From assembly GCA_964343805.1 (NCBI GenBank), contig CAYFLR010000015.1:1-64000 (forward strand): a stretch of DNA of 64,000 bases, in the 5' to 3' direction. This DNA is from CAYFLR01 sp964343805. GTDB lineage: Bacteria; Bdellovibrionota_B; Oligoflexia; CAYFLR01. Both the position numbers and the translations under genes were made by a program. The notes under the pieces are model-generated. The model was not told where the DNA came from. It made no database searches and worked only from the letters and a program-made list of their open reading frames with translations. The stretch's first letter is position 1. Each line of letters starts with the position of its first letter. Below are positions 27,973 to 40,716 of the stretch, in pieces.

Positions 27973-30900
27973 TCAGGGTAAAACTCGAATTGCAAAGTCA
28001 ATCATTTCGTAGATGTACAAATCGTCTACTTTAAGAAAGCCACCCGCTTTTATCACAAAATTCTCATCGTCGATATCACTAATATGGGCATCCACCTCCA
28101 CCAGTTGATTGGTAGGAATAACCTGCCCTCTATAGACCCAAGAGTGAGGTGAACCAACGAGTATCGGCTCAAAGTCAGCGTTAGCCACTTTCTCTCCCCA
28201 TCTATGCACAGCAAAGTATTTAAGCAGTTGAATGAAAGATTCTAACCCTAAAGATCCCGGACAGACCGGATCCTGATAGAAATGAGCTTTGAAAAACCAC
28301 TCAGTGGGATCCACTCTTTTGATTCCCCGCACAAAACCTTTTCCAAAAGGCCCGCCATCTTCAACCAGGTGAGTTATCTCATCGATCATACGAAGGGAAG
28401 GCAATGGATTCACATCTGAGCTGATTTGATAAGACCCAGGAAGATCTCCTAGCTTCATTTGGATTGATCGGGCATGTTCTTCAGGAGTCAATTCATAGGC
28501 TCGCTCTTTGGCATCACGGATACCCACTTGGTTAGAAAGAGCCACCGCTGTAAAAAAGCCAAAGGCCGTATTTCCCTCGTAGATCATTTGTCGATCACGG
28601 GTCAAAATTTCCATATCGAAATTCTGAATAATGGTATTGCCTAAATCGGAAACTTTAGTCAGGCGGCAACGCATAATCAGAGTTCCCATATCAGGGAGAA
28701 TTTCCTGATGGAGGGTAGCAGTTCCTTCCAGGTTTCTGAATTTTAAATCGGTGTCACTGCGCAGAGCCGATCCTAAATAAGCTGCTAACCAACCACAAGG
28801 TTGTAATGCAATCTCCAATAAGACGCTAAAAGGCATTGAAGCCTGTCTATTAGCGGAAAAATACCAGGCATTGGTAGGAACATCATACTCTGATTCAACC
28901 CACCCCCCTGGTTTTAAGACCCAAGGTTCAGGCTCCACACTCGTCACCCGACTCATAAATAGATAGGGAGGTCCAGGTAAGCGGGCAATGATCCGCTCTT
29001 CATCAAATTGAGTATAAGGAGATCCAAAAGCCTCTGAGGGTTTGCCANNNNNNNNNNNNNNNNNNNTCATAAAGATGACCTGAAATATCAGTTTTCTTCT
29101 GCCACAGTTGTTCTACTTTACTTTGAGAAAGTCCGGCAATACGCATGGACATATCTTGGAAGGTAACGATGGCTTCCCCATCAGCATACATAATGGCATC
29201 TGCAATTACATAAGGTTCAGGATTATACCCCCACTCTTTAATATCAATTTGATAGATCACCTTACTGGTTTCAGGCGTGACCGGACCGCGGCATTTCAAT
29301 ACACTGGGCACTCCTTGAATAGGCTGATAGCTAATCTCTCCTTGTTCTCCTACCCATCCCATTCGGAGGAGAAAAACACGAAGGGTGTGAGCACAGCATT
29401 CGTACATCAAAGTTCCAGGCATCACTTTATCGTCCACAAAATGACAGGTTAAATACCAGTCTTCAGGATGGACATCCGCCTCGGCTTGAATCACTCCCCT
29501 TTGATACTTACCACCCTTTTGATCAATCTTTAAAATCCGATGGATCAACTCCATCTTGCCCTCGGGTAAGGTGACCGGGTTATTAAAAGGGAGATGCTGC
29601 CAAGCAGCACCAAAACAAGAGAAATTACCGGCTCGAATCTGTTTCAATTCTTCACTATTATAAGATTCTATTGCTTGAAGTTGGTGAGGCCAAATATGAG
29701 TGAGAGGATTTAATGCCTCTTGTTCACTAAGACCTTTATCAATAATTCCGCCGGAGTTTTTCACCTCTTCCGGAGTAAAAAAGCCCGCACAACCGTTGGT
29801 CATAGTGATCAAGTGCTCCGAACCAATATATCCTTCAAAATTAAAGAAGAACATATAGGTTTGACCCTGACGGATGAAACGATCGATTTTGATATAATAA
29901 CGAATCACCTCACCCGCTTTAGGCAACTCTCGATGAAAGCACACCGTGGCATCTAATAACCGATAACTTCTGAGACCTTTTACTTGCAGATCAATTCCTA
30001 AGTAAGAGCAGAGGAACAGATCTGCTTGACCTGCTTCTACTGAGATACAAACAGGAGCATAACCACAATCTAGATACCAGGAGCCCGCTTCCACATCATG
30101 CTCTGTGACAACTTCGCCATGAGACATGGAGCCTTTTTCACCGGACACAGACAGAATTCGATCCACTAGCATGAGAGGTTCATCGGGGAGACGAACGCGG
30201 ACTGGGTAAGAGTCTACGATTCTAAATTCTTCACCGAGCACATCACCCACATTACCAATGGCAAACAGGAGACATTTATTTCTGTCGTAGGCCAACTTGG
30301 GGCCCGTTTCAGCAAAGAACTCTTCTGAGACATCCATCTGCTTCTCAAGCATCTTCCTGAGAATAGCTGTCTGGCAGGCAAAAGTGTCCGCATAGTTTGT
30401 CATGGTTTTCTGCATCAAATGCAAAAACTTTTCATGAGTAGAGATGGTATTTTCCATCTGCTCAGTCATATCTTTAATGAGGTTCACCTGATCTTCAGAT
30501 GAAGCTGCAACCTCAACAACCGGTGGTTTTTTTACTTCAACCGGGTGACTGTTTTTTTCTACCACCGGATTTATTTTTGAGAAATGATAGGAGCCACCTA
30601 AATTGACTTCCATCTGTGTTAGCTTGGTTTCATTCTTTTGAGATGATTTTTTTGGATAAAAAGCATCCAGGCTCACAGGAGCACCAAGGGCAGCCAATCC
30701 ACCAACTAACTTGAGCACAGACACCACTTCATCTTGGTCTTTCAAATTGGCCGATTGAGCATAAATATTTTTTCCGTCTAAAATTTTATTGATCATGCGA
30801 CTGCAAGAATTTCCGGGACCTATTTCTACAAAGACTTTTCCTCCATCTTCATAGGCCTGCTTCACGGTATTTTGAAAATCAAAGCCTTCTAGTGCCCCTC

Positions 30901-33900
30901 CGGTGATAGAAGCCGCCGCATTTTCTTTGGTGAGTTCAAGCACTCGACCCTGGACACAACTATAAAAATCGATTCCTTCTGGCTGAGTGGTGGGAAAAAG
31001 ATGTAGATTATAGTAATCATCTGCCACTGGTTTTAAGGCTTCACAGTGAACTGTCACCACCCCTTTTAATGGAATGGATTCACAACCCAACTGCCTCACC
31101 ACCTCTAAAACTTCAGGTCTATCTCCACCAATAACACATTCAAAAGCAGTATTGACGATCAGCAGTCTAACCGTTTTAAAACCATTCAGCAGAGGCTTCA
31201 CAACCTCCGCAGATCGATTGACTAACTGGGTTTCCCATTCAAAAGGAGCCTCTTTGGGAATGTTCCAGATTTCTCGAGCGGCCGTGCATTTTCCGGTTAT
31301 TTCATATTTAAAGAGATTAGAATTGGTTAGCCTCTGTAGCATTTGCCCACGATCCGGCCATACACCCAATGCAAAATAACTAGCCGTCTCCCCCAGGCTA
31401 TAACCAATAGAAGCAGAGGGTTTGATGCCAAAAGTTTTTAAAACTTCGGTCATCAAGCTCCCAAATGCCACTTGACCAAAAATCATATGGGTAGAATTAG
31501 ATTCGAGTTGATTCCAAGCCTCGCTGCTCCAACTCTCTTGATGCCAATCACTCCGCCATGGAAGATAGAGCTCTGGTAAAAGTTGTGATTTCAGCTGACT
31601 GGTGGAGGCATCCATCTGCTCCATGACCTCTGGCCAATACCGAGCTAACTCTCCCCCCATACCTAGGTAATGATTGCCGGAACCCGGATAAACAAAGACC
31701 AGTTTTCTCAGATTGGCATGAGGCTGATAATAGAGCCCCTGATGATTATTAATGGCAACATTAGGATTTTTTTCCAAAGCCTCCATCAAATAATCACTCA
31801 AGCTCCTAAATTGAGTGGCCGACTTCACTACTAGAGCAGCCTTAAGCTCTCCTTCATGGACGGTGTTTTGCCACCAATCACCGGCCACATCATACAAACT
31901 CTTGGCTGAAGCGACTTTTATTCGAAGATCTTTGAGCTGCCCTAATAGGAGCTCTGGATCATTTGCCTGCAAAACAAAAAGGTGAGCTGGATAATCTACA
32001 AGGTTTTCAATAGGGCCTGGAGATCGATTCGGCACTCCCTCTTCCATTATAACTTGAGAACATCGCCCTCCAAGGGAAATCGAAGAAACCCAAGCCAACC
32101 GATTGCCGGCAATGCGATCTCGATACCAGTATTGGGTTTCTTTGGGAAAATGAATTTCCCGATTATGAACCAAAGAATTGGGAGTATTTTTACTAAAAGA
32201 CTTTGCACTGGGTACCATTCTAGCAGAGAGACAAAGAGCTGTTTTGACCACTCTGGCAAGACCCGCCGCAGCACCCAATTGTCCCACCATGGGAGACATG
32301 GTCCCGATAGCACATCGTTTTTCTTCCCCTTTAAAGGTTGAATTGAGCACTTCAGATTCCAGTTGCCACTCTCCCTCTTCCGCAGCTGACATTTCGAGAT
32401 AACTGAGACTATCGGTTCGACTTTGTGCATTTGCCAATGCTTTGTTAAAAGTAGATTGCATGCATCTTTGGGTAGGACCTGTTTTTTCACCATTCCATTC
32501 GATCCCAGAAGAGACACTCCGAATAACCGCATAAACTTTTTCGTTTTTCTCAACATCAGAAAGTCGTTTGAGGACAAGTGCCACCGCTCCATCGCTAGGA
32601 CGACTCTCCCCCTTCTTTTTTCTATTTATAATTTTTGAAGTAATAATGTGACGTACATCACAAGTAAGATCAACAGCACCCACTAAAAAGGAATCCGTCT
32701 CGTTATTTCTTAAGGACCGGATTCCAATATCTAAGGCTGCCAAACCAGAGCATTCATCTGCTGAGACAGTGAAGCTAGGTCCTCCCAACATAAGAGCTTT
32801 GGCGAGTCGACTCACCACAATCCCCCCTAAAGCACCCACTGTTCGAGTGGAGTTCAAAGAAGGATAGTTAGATTCTTCTTCTGGGCTCTGCCATTTCATA
32901 TGAAAGTTAGTGGCGTTGAAGTCAAAGCCTATCCCAATGGTAGTTCCCATTCGGGGACGAGGGCTTTTATCTGAAAGTCCAGCATCCTCTATAGCTTTTG
33001 CAGCCATTTGCATCATAATCAATTGCTGAGGAAGAACTTCTTCTATTTCATTCGGAGGAAGTGGATATTTTCCAAGTGAAAGTTGTAATTTTGCAATAGA
33101 GGCTCCACGATAGGAATGAGCTTCATCTTCCGTGGAGAGCCGATTCCCTTCGATAGGATGAAAGAGGTTTTGCTCTCTCATTATAGCTGATTGAAGTTCC
33201 TCTAAATTCTCCACCTCTCCGATATGAGTTGCCATACCCACTATAGCTATGGGGTCATTAGAACTTTCCACTTTGGGGTAGTTAATTGCTTCCGAATCGG
33301 CTTGCCACTCTTCCAGTAGAATGTGGCTATTGATACCGCCAAAACCAAAGGCGTTGACCGCTGCTTTACGCGAAATACCCTCTCCTCTGGCGTGCCAATT
33401 AAATGCATCAGAAGCCACATAAAAAGGAGAATCATCAAAAATTTCCCCATCTCGTTGGCTATCAAAATTAAGAGAGGGAGGTATGATTTTGTGGTTAATA
33501 GCATTGATGATTTTTATAATGGAAGCAGCTCCGGCGGCCGTAAGCAAATGACCTATCATGGACTTTACAGAACCTAAGTAACACTGCTGAGTTTCCCAAC
33601 CGGTTGCCCCCCATAGTTTTTTCAAACTAGCCAGTTCTGTGCGATCCCCCATGGGAGTTCCTGTCCCATGACATTCGATCAAATCGATATCCTGAGGACT
33701 CCAGCCCGCCTGCTCGTAGGCCATTTCAAGAGCTCTCATCTGGCCTTCGCTATCTGGAGCTAATAGATTTCCTCCGATATCATTGGAAACTCCGGCACCT
33801 AACCCATCAGCGATCTTAGTAAATGGAGCGCAGCATCCATTAGGGGAGAGTGCCTGCAGTTGACTGAAGCCTATTTGAGTATATAAGTTAGAAGGGCGAG

Positions 33901-34519
33901 AGACTCCTCCAGCAAGAACTGCATCTGCGCTCCCTGATTGAAGCTCGTCACAAGCTAATTTAATACTATATAAGGAAGAAGCACAGGCAGCATCTAAGGT
34001 ATAGCTGTTCCCTCTTAATTGTAATGAATGAGAAAGTAGCGCGGCAGGAAAACCCACCAGTCGACTGTTCAAACTCTCTCCAAAGCTCAAAGACTCCTCA
34101 GAAAGAATCCGTTTTGATATTTCAGCACTCTTATCACTCGGAAGAGCAATGGAAGCGAGAATCACACTCACTCGCTCTGGATCGAGATCTTTAGTTATAC
34201 AACTCTTAAAAGCTTGATTCCCGGCATGAAGAGCCATCTGATAAAGAGGATCTAATTCTGCCAAAAGCCCTTTATCAATATTTAAACCTTCAAGATCAGG
34301 AGTAAATCCGTTCACCAAACAAGCATGAGAAGAAACTGCTTTATCAGGGGTTAAAGGGTTTTTTACAACCTCATAAGGATCTAAACCCCATCTCTCTTTG
34401 GAGACCAAAACTCTCGTATCTACTTTATCAACAATATTTTGCCAGAAGGATTTCTCATCAGGAGCCTGAGGGAAAACGCCCCCCATCCCTACCACTGCAA
34501 TTGGAGGCAAATTCTTCAT
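27973..34519 (-). CDS. pfaC: PfaC-like type I synthase: KS-CLF-AT-DH-DH (gap and internal KS deletion)
   Basis: Joined across the 19-N gap (29048-29066) the gene encodes about 2180 residues. Order: KS with Cys near 179 (LDAACASSLYS) and His in IECHGTGTPMGD; a chain-length-factor domain whose cysteine position is changed (VSADECSGLAAL, near 589); an acyltransferase with YPGSGNHYLGMG (about 945) and GYSLGE (about 1040); a linker with a coiled-coil-like segment (about 1310-1390); then four hotdog domains, that is two FabA-like DH pairs, with WYLDCGYAPVCISVEAG, CHFVDDKVMPGTLMYE, MPFSVLLEIALQPCGW and HFYQDPVCPGSLGLES. This is the myxobacterial Pfa3 plan without its terminal acyltransferase. In the first KS about 30 residues including the EGAG loop are missing near residue 240. 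It would extend and isomerise polyunsaturated acyl chains with PfaA and PfaD. Confidence 0.9.
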
Positions 34520-34525
34520 ATCAAT

Positions 34526-37500
34526 TTATCCTTCCCTCTTTATATGTCTTTGTTTAAAAGATTGAGCCAAAGACGCTTCCATGACAGCCTCGTAACCCTT
34601 GATTGATGCCACCAGAGCACCGTTTTGATCGATGAATTGAAAATCTCCTTTCATTTGGTAGGGAGAAATTTCAGTTACTTGAAGAGTCACTTTTACTTTT
34701 TCTTTAGGGAAATGGGGTTGATATTGCCTATATTCACCACAGTTGGTGGGTAATGAGGCTCGATCACAAACTTCCATACCCCATACAATAGCCAGCTGAA
34801 AAGCCCCATCTAAGATATTGGGCTCCGATATCCACTCACTGTATCCCGGTTTTTCGAACCAACTTTCTGGAGTACCTATGCTTTCGATTTCACCAACAAT
34901 ACCATCATCCGCATAGGAATGAATCTCTTTGATCACCCATAATTTCGTGCCATGGAAAAGGATGTTCCCATAAACATGTTCCAGGGAGTGAGGATACATA
35001 TGCTCAAACTGAGGAACCATGGCAGCCCGCTTGGCCAAGGGAAGTTCTTTGGCTAGATGCACTGTTGAACGATAATGTAAACGATCATCTTCTCGTTCCC
35101 AGGAGCCTTTAACTTCCACCTCTACTTTAAGAGTGTTGGCATCTTCTTGTACCTTATCTGCATACATATTTATGTGATAATCTGCATGTTCAGGAAGCCG
35201 AATTCCACGCAGCACTTGCAAATTGTCCATTCCTTTAAAGTGCCATTTAGGAAATTTCTTCTTAACTGAATCGGCAATCCATTCTAATATTAAAGCCAGA
35301 GGAACCACAGATCGTCCCCCAATGACATGAGAGTCTAAAATGGGCATATTCTGTAAAGAAAATTCCATCTCTGCAATGGGCTTGTTGGTGTTATCTTCAA
35401 TTTCAAGAGCGGGGATGCTTTTTTCTATGATATGAGTTTCACTAAAGGAATCTCCCAAAATCACCTCCACATCAGCCCGAGAAGAGTTGATCTCCTGCAC
35501 AAAGGATTCTGCTCCTTCTTTTAACGGAATAAGATTGATTCCCGATTTTAGAAAATTCTTTCGTAACACCGGGGTTACCATTCCACCATCCCAAGGTCCC
35601 CAATTGAGAGCCACCGCTTTGCAATGGGGTTGCTTAGCCTGATACCACCTGGCCACCTTATTTAAAACCTCATTGGCCATTGCATAATCCACCTGTCCCA
35701 CATTCCCCATTCGACCACTCACAGAAGAAAAGAGAGCCAATAATTTTAGTTCTCCCTCCTCAACATTGTTTAGTAAACAACGCAAGCCATTTACTTTGGT
35801 GGCAAAAACCTGCTCAAACTGTTCTAGACTTTTGTCTACAATATTGTAATCTCTTAAAACACCTGCTGCATGGACAAGACCTTTAATCGGACCAATTTCA
35901 GCTCTTACCTGATGAAAAAGTTCCGCCACAGCTTTCTCATTACAAACATCCACCGAGTGATAATAGGCTTTGGCACCTGATTTATGAATTTCATCAAGGG
36001 TCGCGTTGATGGTACGTGCATTTTTATATCTACGAAAAACTTTGTCCAGTTGAGCAGGTGTAGGGGTAGCGGGTGCAAACTCTTTTTGTAAAATTGCCCT
36101 TTTTATTTGAGCATCCTCAGTCAATCCATCTAACCACTCTGGCAATTCATCTACGGCTTCAGATCGTCCTAAAAGGACGAGAGTAGGTTGGTGCTTATTA
36201 GCCAGCTCAACAACAACATCTTTAGTCACTCCTTGAGCCCCACCGGAAACTACCACCACATCTCCAGCTTCTAAAGTAGTTGCTTCGTCAGTAGGATCTG
36301 CTTCTATCATCTCAAGCTCGTAACGCTGCCCTTCCCTATAACCCACTTCTATGGAGCCTTTGCCTAGTAAATCTTGCACTAACATCTCAATTGAGTCGTC
36401 TTTTCTCCAAGATGAAGAAAGATCAAAGGCATGACAACTCACATCCGTCCATTCACGGGCAACTGTTTTAGTGAGACCTGCTAAAGCGCCTGATAAAGGA
36501 TTAATCTGATCGACTCCAGCTAAACCAAATTGACCATCCAATTGGGTCACAGAAGCAAAAAGTGCCCCACCCTCTTTGGCCGATTCACGCAGTTCTTTAG
36601 CTACGGCCTTGGTAAGAGCAAAAGCTTTAGTCATAAATTGTTCATCAGCGGGATTCCAGATTTGATCCGTTCCCTTCTTGGAATGAACCAGAATAAATCC
36701 TCCGGCCGGTTCACTGATGCTGTGACTTATGATGGCGTCCGCACTTTGTAAAGAGGCTTTAATTCCTTTTTTTCGTAAGTGTTGAGCTAACACAGAACCA
36801 ATGGAGCCAAACTCATCCACAATAAAAATAGAACGATTTGGGGGAAGAATAACTGAAGCAGAGGAAGGCTTTGCTTTCCGTACAGCCTTTAGAGTCCGGC
36901 GTTTAACTTTTTTTTTTGATCCACCTGAACAACAGAGGCAAGTTCTTGTTTTGCAAGGTTAGGATCAGTATTAAAAGCAGGAGGAGTGAGGTAGTCTAAA
37001 ATTTGACCTAAGGTTCTTAGATTACCCATATCTTCAGGAGCCACCTGTTTTAATCCAGGAGATTGCTCATCTAGCTTAGATAGAATCTCAACCCGTTTAA
37101 TAGAATCGATACCGAGGTCAGCTTCGATATCCATATCCATTCCTAACATTTCAGTAGGGTAACCCGTTAAATCTGAAACGATCTGCAGCATGATCGGTTC
37201 AAGTGATTTACCTGCATCAGAAGAAATTTCCTCTACAGCAGGCTCAGGATCTTTTTCTTGTATAGGAGCAGGAACTGGTTCAACTGGAACATAGGAAGAA
37301 AGAGAAGAAGACTCAGTGGTGGTCACAATTTGGGACCTTGACTCGGCTCTTGGTTGAATGGTTTGTTGCACTGGTACCGTAACAGGTGCAGGAGCAGGAA
37401 TTGATTGAACTTGAACTTCAGATTCCTCTACCGGCACATAGGATGGAGTCACAGGCTTTGGATCGACCGTTTCACGATAGGGAGCGATAGTCTCTTTTTG

Positions 37501-40500
37501 AGGAGCTGGAGGAGTAACTGGCGCTTCAACTACTCTTTGAGAATTTTGTGGCACACCCCAGAAGGCTCCTGCCAACTCTTGAGTTTGCATCATCATCGCT
37601 TGCAGTGTCCGATTTGCATTATCTTGTCCTTCTAAAAATCTCTTGTGAACTTCTGCAGTTTCTTTCTGAAGATTTTGGATTGAGCGCAATCCCTCTTGAA
37701 CCACTTTAAAAGCATCCACTAATAATTTATCAGAGGGTTGGATCGGTTGACTTTGCACTGTTTGCTTAGGTGTTGCCATAGTTTTTTCTTCTCCATTCAA
37801 AACAGGTTGAGTTGTGGGCATTTTTTCCCTAACCCGAGTTGTTTCCCTATGTTTTTTCTCTATCATTTTAGGAGAAAGAGGCCGTTCATCCTTGGCATTA
37901 GAATAGTTTGCCCCTTTCAACGGTATATTCATTTTTAACTGACGATCATTAGATTGAGTGTTTTCCCACTCACCTAAATCCACAAATTGTCCCAATGCAG
38001 CTAGTTCTGCCAAGGTGGAGGCTAAATCCATCACCCCGGACTTTCTGCCACGTGATTGGTCCAAGGACAATACCTTAATTTTTGTTCGATCCAAAGTAGA
38101 TTTTACTAATCCGGCAAGAACTGTTTTAGGACCCACTTCTACAAATGTCCGAACACCCTGCTTATAAAGGGTTTGAAGCATACCAACAAAATTTACTGAT
38201 TCTGTCAGTTGCTCGGATAAGATATTTTTAATTTGCTCAGGATCAGTAGGGTAAAGATCGCCCATACTCCCTGCTAATACTGGGGTTTCAGGCTTTGAAA
38301 AGTCGAACTTCTTAATAAATTGAGCAAATGATTGCTTGGCGGGTTCCATAATAAAACTATGAAATGCAGCCGAAACAGGAAGTAAAGTGCAAGATAACTT
38401 GAGTTCATTACAAAGATCACGACAGCGTTCAATTGCAGGTTTCGTTCCTGAAAGAACTCCTTGCTTTAAGGAGTTGATATTAGCCAGAACCACATCTTTC
38501 ACATCAGAGGCTATAAGCTCTAAGTCCTCGACTGAACCTTGAACGGCCAACATAGTTCCGCAGTCACCTTTGATATCAAACATCAAACGCCCTCGCTCCA
38601 TAGATAAGCTATTGAGGGTCTGTTCATCGATACAACCAGCTGCATATAAAGCTACTAATTCACCATAGCTATGCCCAGCCACATAATCTGGTTTCAAACC
38701 AAATCTTTTTAAAGTGCGAAGCATCATACGACTTACAAATCCAATGGCAGGTTGAGCATACCTTGTTTCTGTAAGCACAGCTTGCTGCTTTTTTATTTCG
38801 GCTTTACCAAAAACTGCAGGAGGATAAACCACTTCAGCCAGCCGACGGCCTCCTTCAAATTCTTCTAACATTTGTAACTCAGCATTTCCTTCCGGAAAGC
38901 TACACATAATGTCCCGGCCCATCAGAGGGTATTGACTCCCCTGCCCTGGAAATAAAAAGGCCACTTTATCTTCAGCTGCACCCTCACCCCAGTGCACCTG
39001 CTTCATACTGCTGAGTTCTGAAATCTCATTTTTTCTGATATGCTCAAGAATCTTTTCTAGGAGAGTACGAGCCTCTTTGCCCCCCTCATTAAGTACTAAT
39101 ACTAAACGACAGGCTCCTTTGTGATTAAATTCACTTCTTAATTTTCGAGAGGCTTGTCGCTCGGCATAAGAGGAATCATCTCCTAAGGTGTTTATATAAT
39201 CTTGAAGCTGATTGGCGACTGCTTCAACGGAGTCAGCAGAAAAAGGAATCAATTCAATTTCTCTTTGCCAACTCACATGAGCCTTATTGTCATCATATTC
39301 TTGCAATGCAACATGATAGTTACTACCACCAAAACCAAATGAGCTGACAGCTGCTCTGCGAGGAAAGTCTTGTACTAACCAAGGTCGAGATTCATTACTT
39401 ATATAGAAAGGGTTATCTTCAGCTAAAGACTCACTCGGATCAGAAGCTTTGATGGTGGGAGGAATAACCTTATGATAGAGAGCTAATGCTGTTTTGATGA
39501 CCCCAGCAATACCTGCAGCCGCTTTTGTATGACCAATTTGAGATTTAATGGAACCTATAGCCACTTGATGACTTTTAGGGTTCACATCTTTGAAGACTTC
39601 CTTCAGGGCTGAAATTTCAACACCATCACCAACTTTAGTTCCAGTACCATGAGCTTCAACCAAACCAATGGTATCAGGTGTGACACCCGCTGAAGAGTAT
39701 GCGCGGTTAAGAGCTTTTTCCTGCCCCTCTTTTCTTGGAGCATATATACTTTGAGAGCGACCATCACTAGAAGTCCCAATTCCTTTTACTACAGCATAAA
39801 TCTTGTCATTATCCTCTAAGGCATCATCCAACCTCTTAAGAACAACCATTCCGATACCTTCACCTAAAACGGTTCCATCTGCATTTTTAGAGAAAGGTTT
39901 TGAATCACCGGTAGGAGATAGAGCGGGTGTTTTACTAAAACACATATACATAAAGATATCATTGAGAGTATCAACTCCCCCACTGATAACCATATTGGCT
40001 TTTCCACTAAGAAGCTCCATAGCCCCCATATGAAGAGCCGCTAAAGAGCTAGCACAAGCTGCGTCAACAACACAGTTAGTACCACCCAAGTTAAACCGGT
40101 TAGCAATACGCCCAGCAACAACGTTTCCTAAAAGTCCAGGAAAAGAGTTCTCTTCCCATTTCACATAACTATCAGAGATGCGATCAACTACCTCATCCAC
40201 TTTTTCAGCTGGCAGTCCTGCTTTCTCACAGGCCTTCCGCCATATGGGATGGCCAAGTCGAGCTCCCAAAGGAATGACTAATTCTTGTGTTCCGGTTACA
40301 CCAAGAATAACGCTTACGGCTTCTTTATCAAACTCTTTGGATTCACCATATCCAGCGTCCTCTAGGGCTTGCTTAGCGACCACCAAGCCCAAAAGCTGAG
40401 AGGTGTCAGTAGCTGCTAAAATATTCGGGGGAATTCCAAATTCGGTAGGATCAAAGGGGGTCTGAGACAAGAAGCCTCCTCGATCACAATAAGTATGGTC

Positions 40501-40689
40501 AGCTTTTTTGGGGTCCGCATCAAAGTAATCTTCAGAGTTCCAATGAGAACTAGGAACTTTATCAATGGCATCTTCACCATTGTATATTAGCCGCCAAAAT
40601 TCTTGCAAACCTTTGGACTTAGGAAACAAACACCCCATTCCAACAATAGCAATATCTGTTGAATTATGATCAAAATCATTCTGCTTCAT
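34526..40689 (-). CDS. pfaA: PfaA-like type I synthase: KS-AT-ACP-KR-DH (frame broken at an A10 run)
   Basis: Two frames together make a PfaA of about 2054 residues. KS: Cys near 211 (VVDAACASSLAAL), His in VEAHGTGTKVGDG, GSIKSQIGHTKAAAG. AT: FLFPGQGSQYPLMG (about 583) and VAGHSYGELVAL (about 673). A Pro/Gln-rich linker (about 1000-1150) leads to one ACP with the Ser site LGIDSIKRVE (about 1195). The first frame stops at 36889-36891 just after a run of ten A (minus strand, 36917-36908). With one more A the frame runs on through KRRTLKAVRKAKPSSASVI and FIVDEFGSIGSV into the KR (VVVSGGAQGVTKDVVVELAN, LVHAAGVLRDYN) and a PfaA-type DH with LDSHVIGGRSVVPLALILE. Only one ACP is seen where PfaA proteins usually have several. 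It lies 6 bases before pfaC. Confidence 0.88.
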
Positions 40690-40716
40690 AGGGTCCCTCA
40701 GAGTAAAGACTCAATT

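Noticed and set aside
32047..32592. Long alternative frames inside pfaC (for example 181 codons on the same strand)
   Set aside because: They lie wholly inside a conserved CLF domain, have no family motif or ribosome-binding site, and arise from codon bias.
36889..36925. Programmed ribosomal frameshift at the A10 run
   Set aside because: No stimulatory structure or conserved slippery-codon context could be confirmed; transcriptional slippage or an assembly error is simpler.
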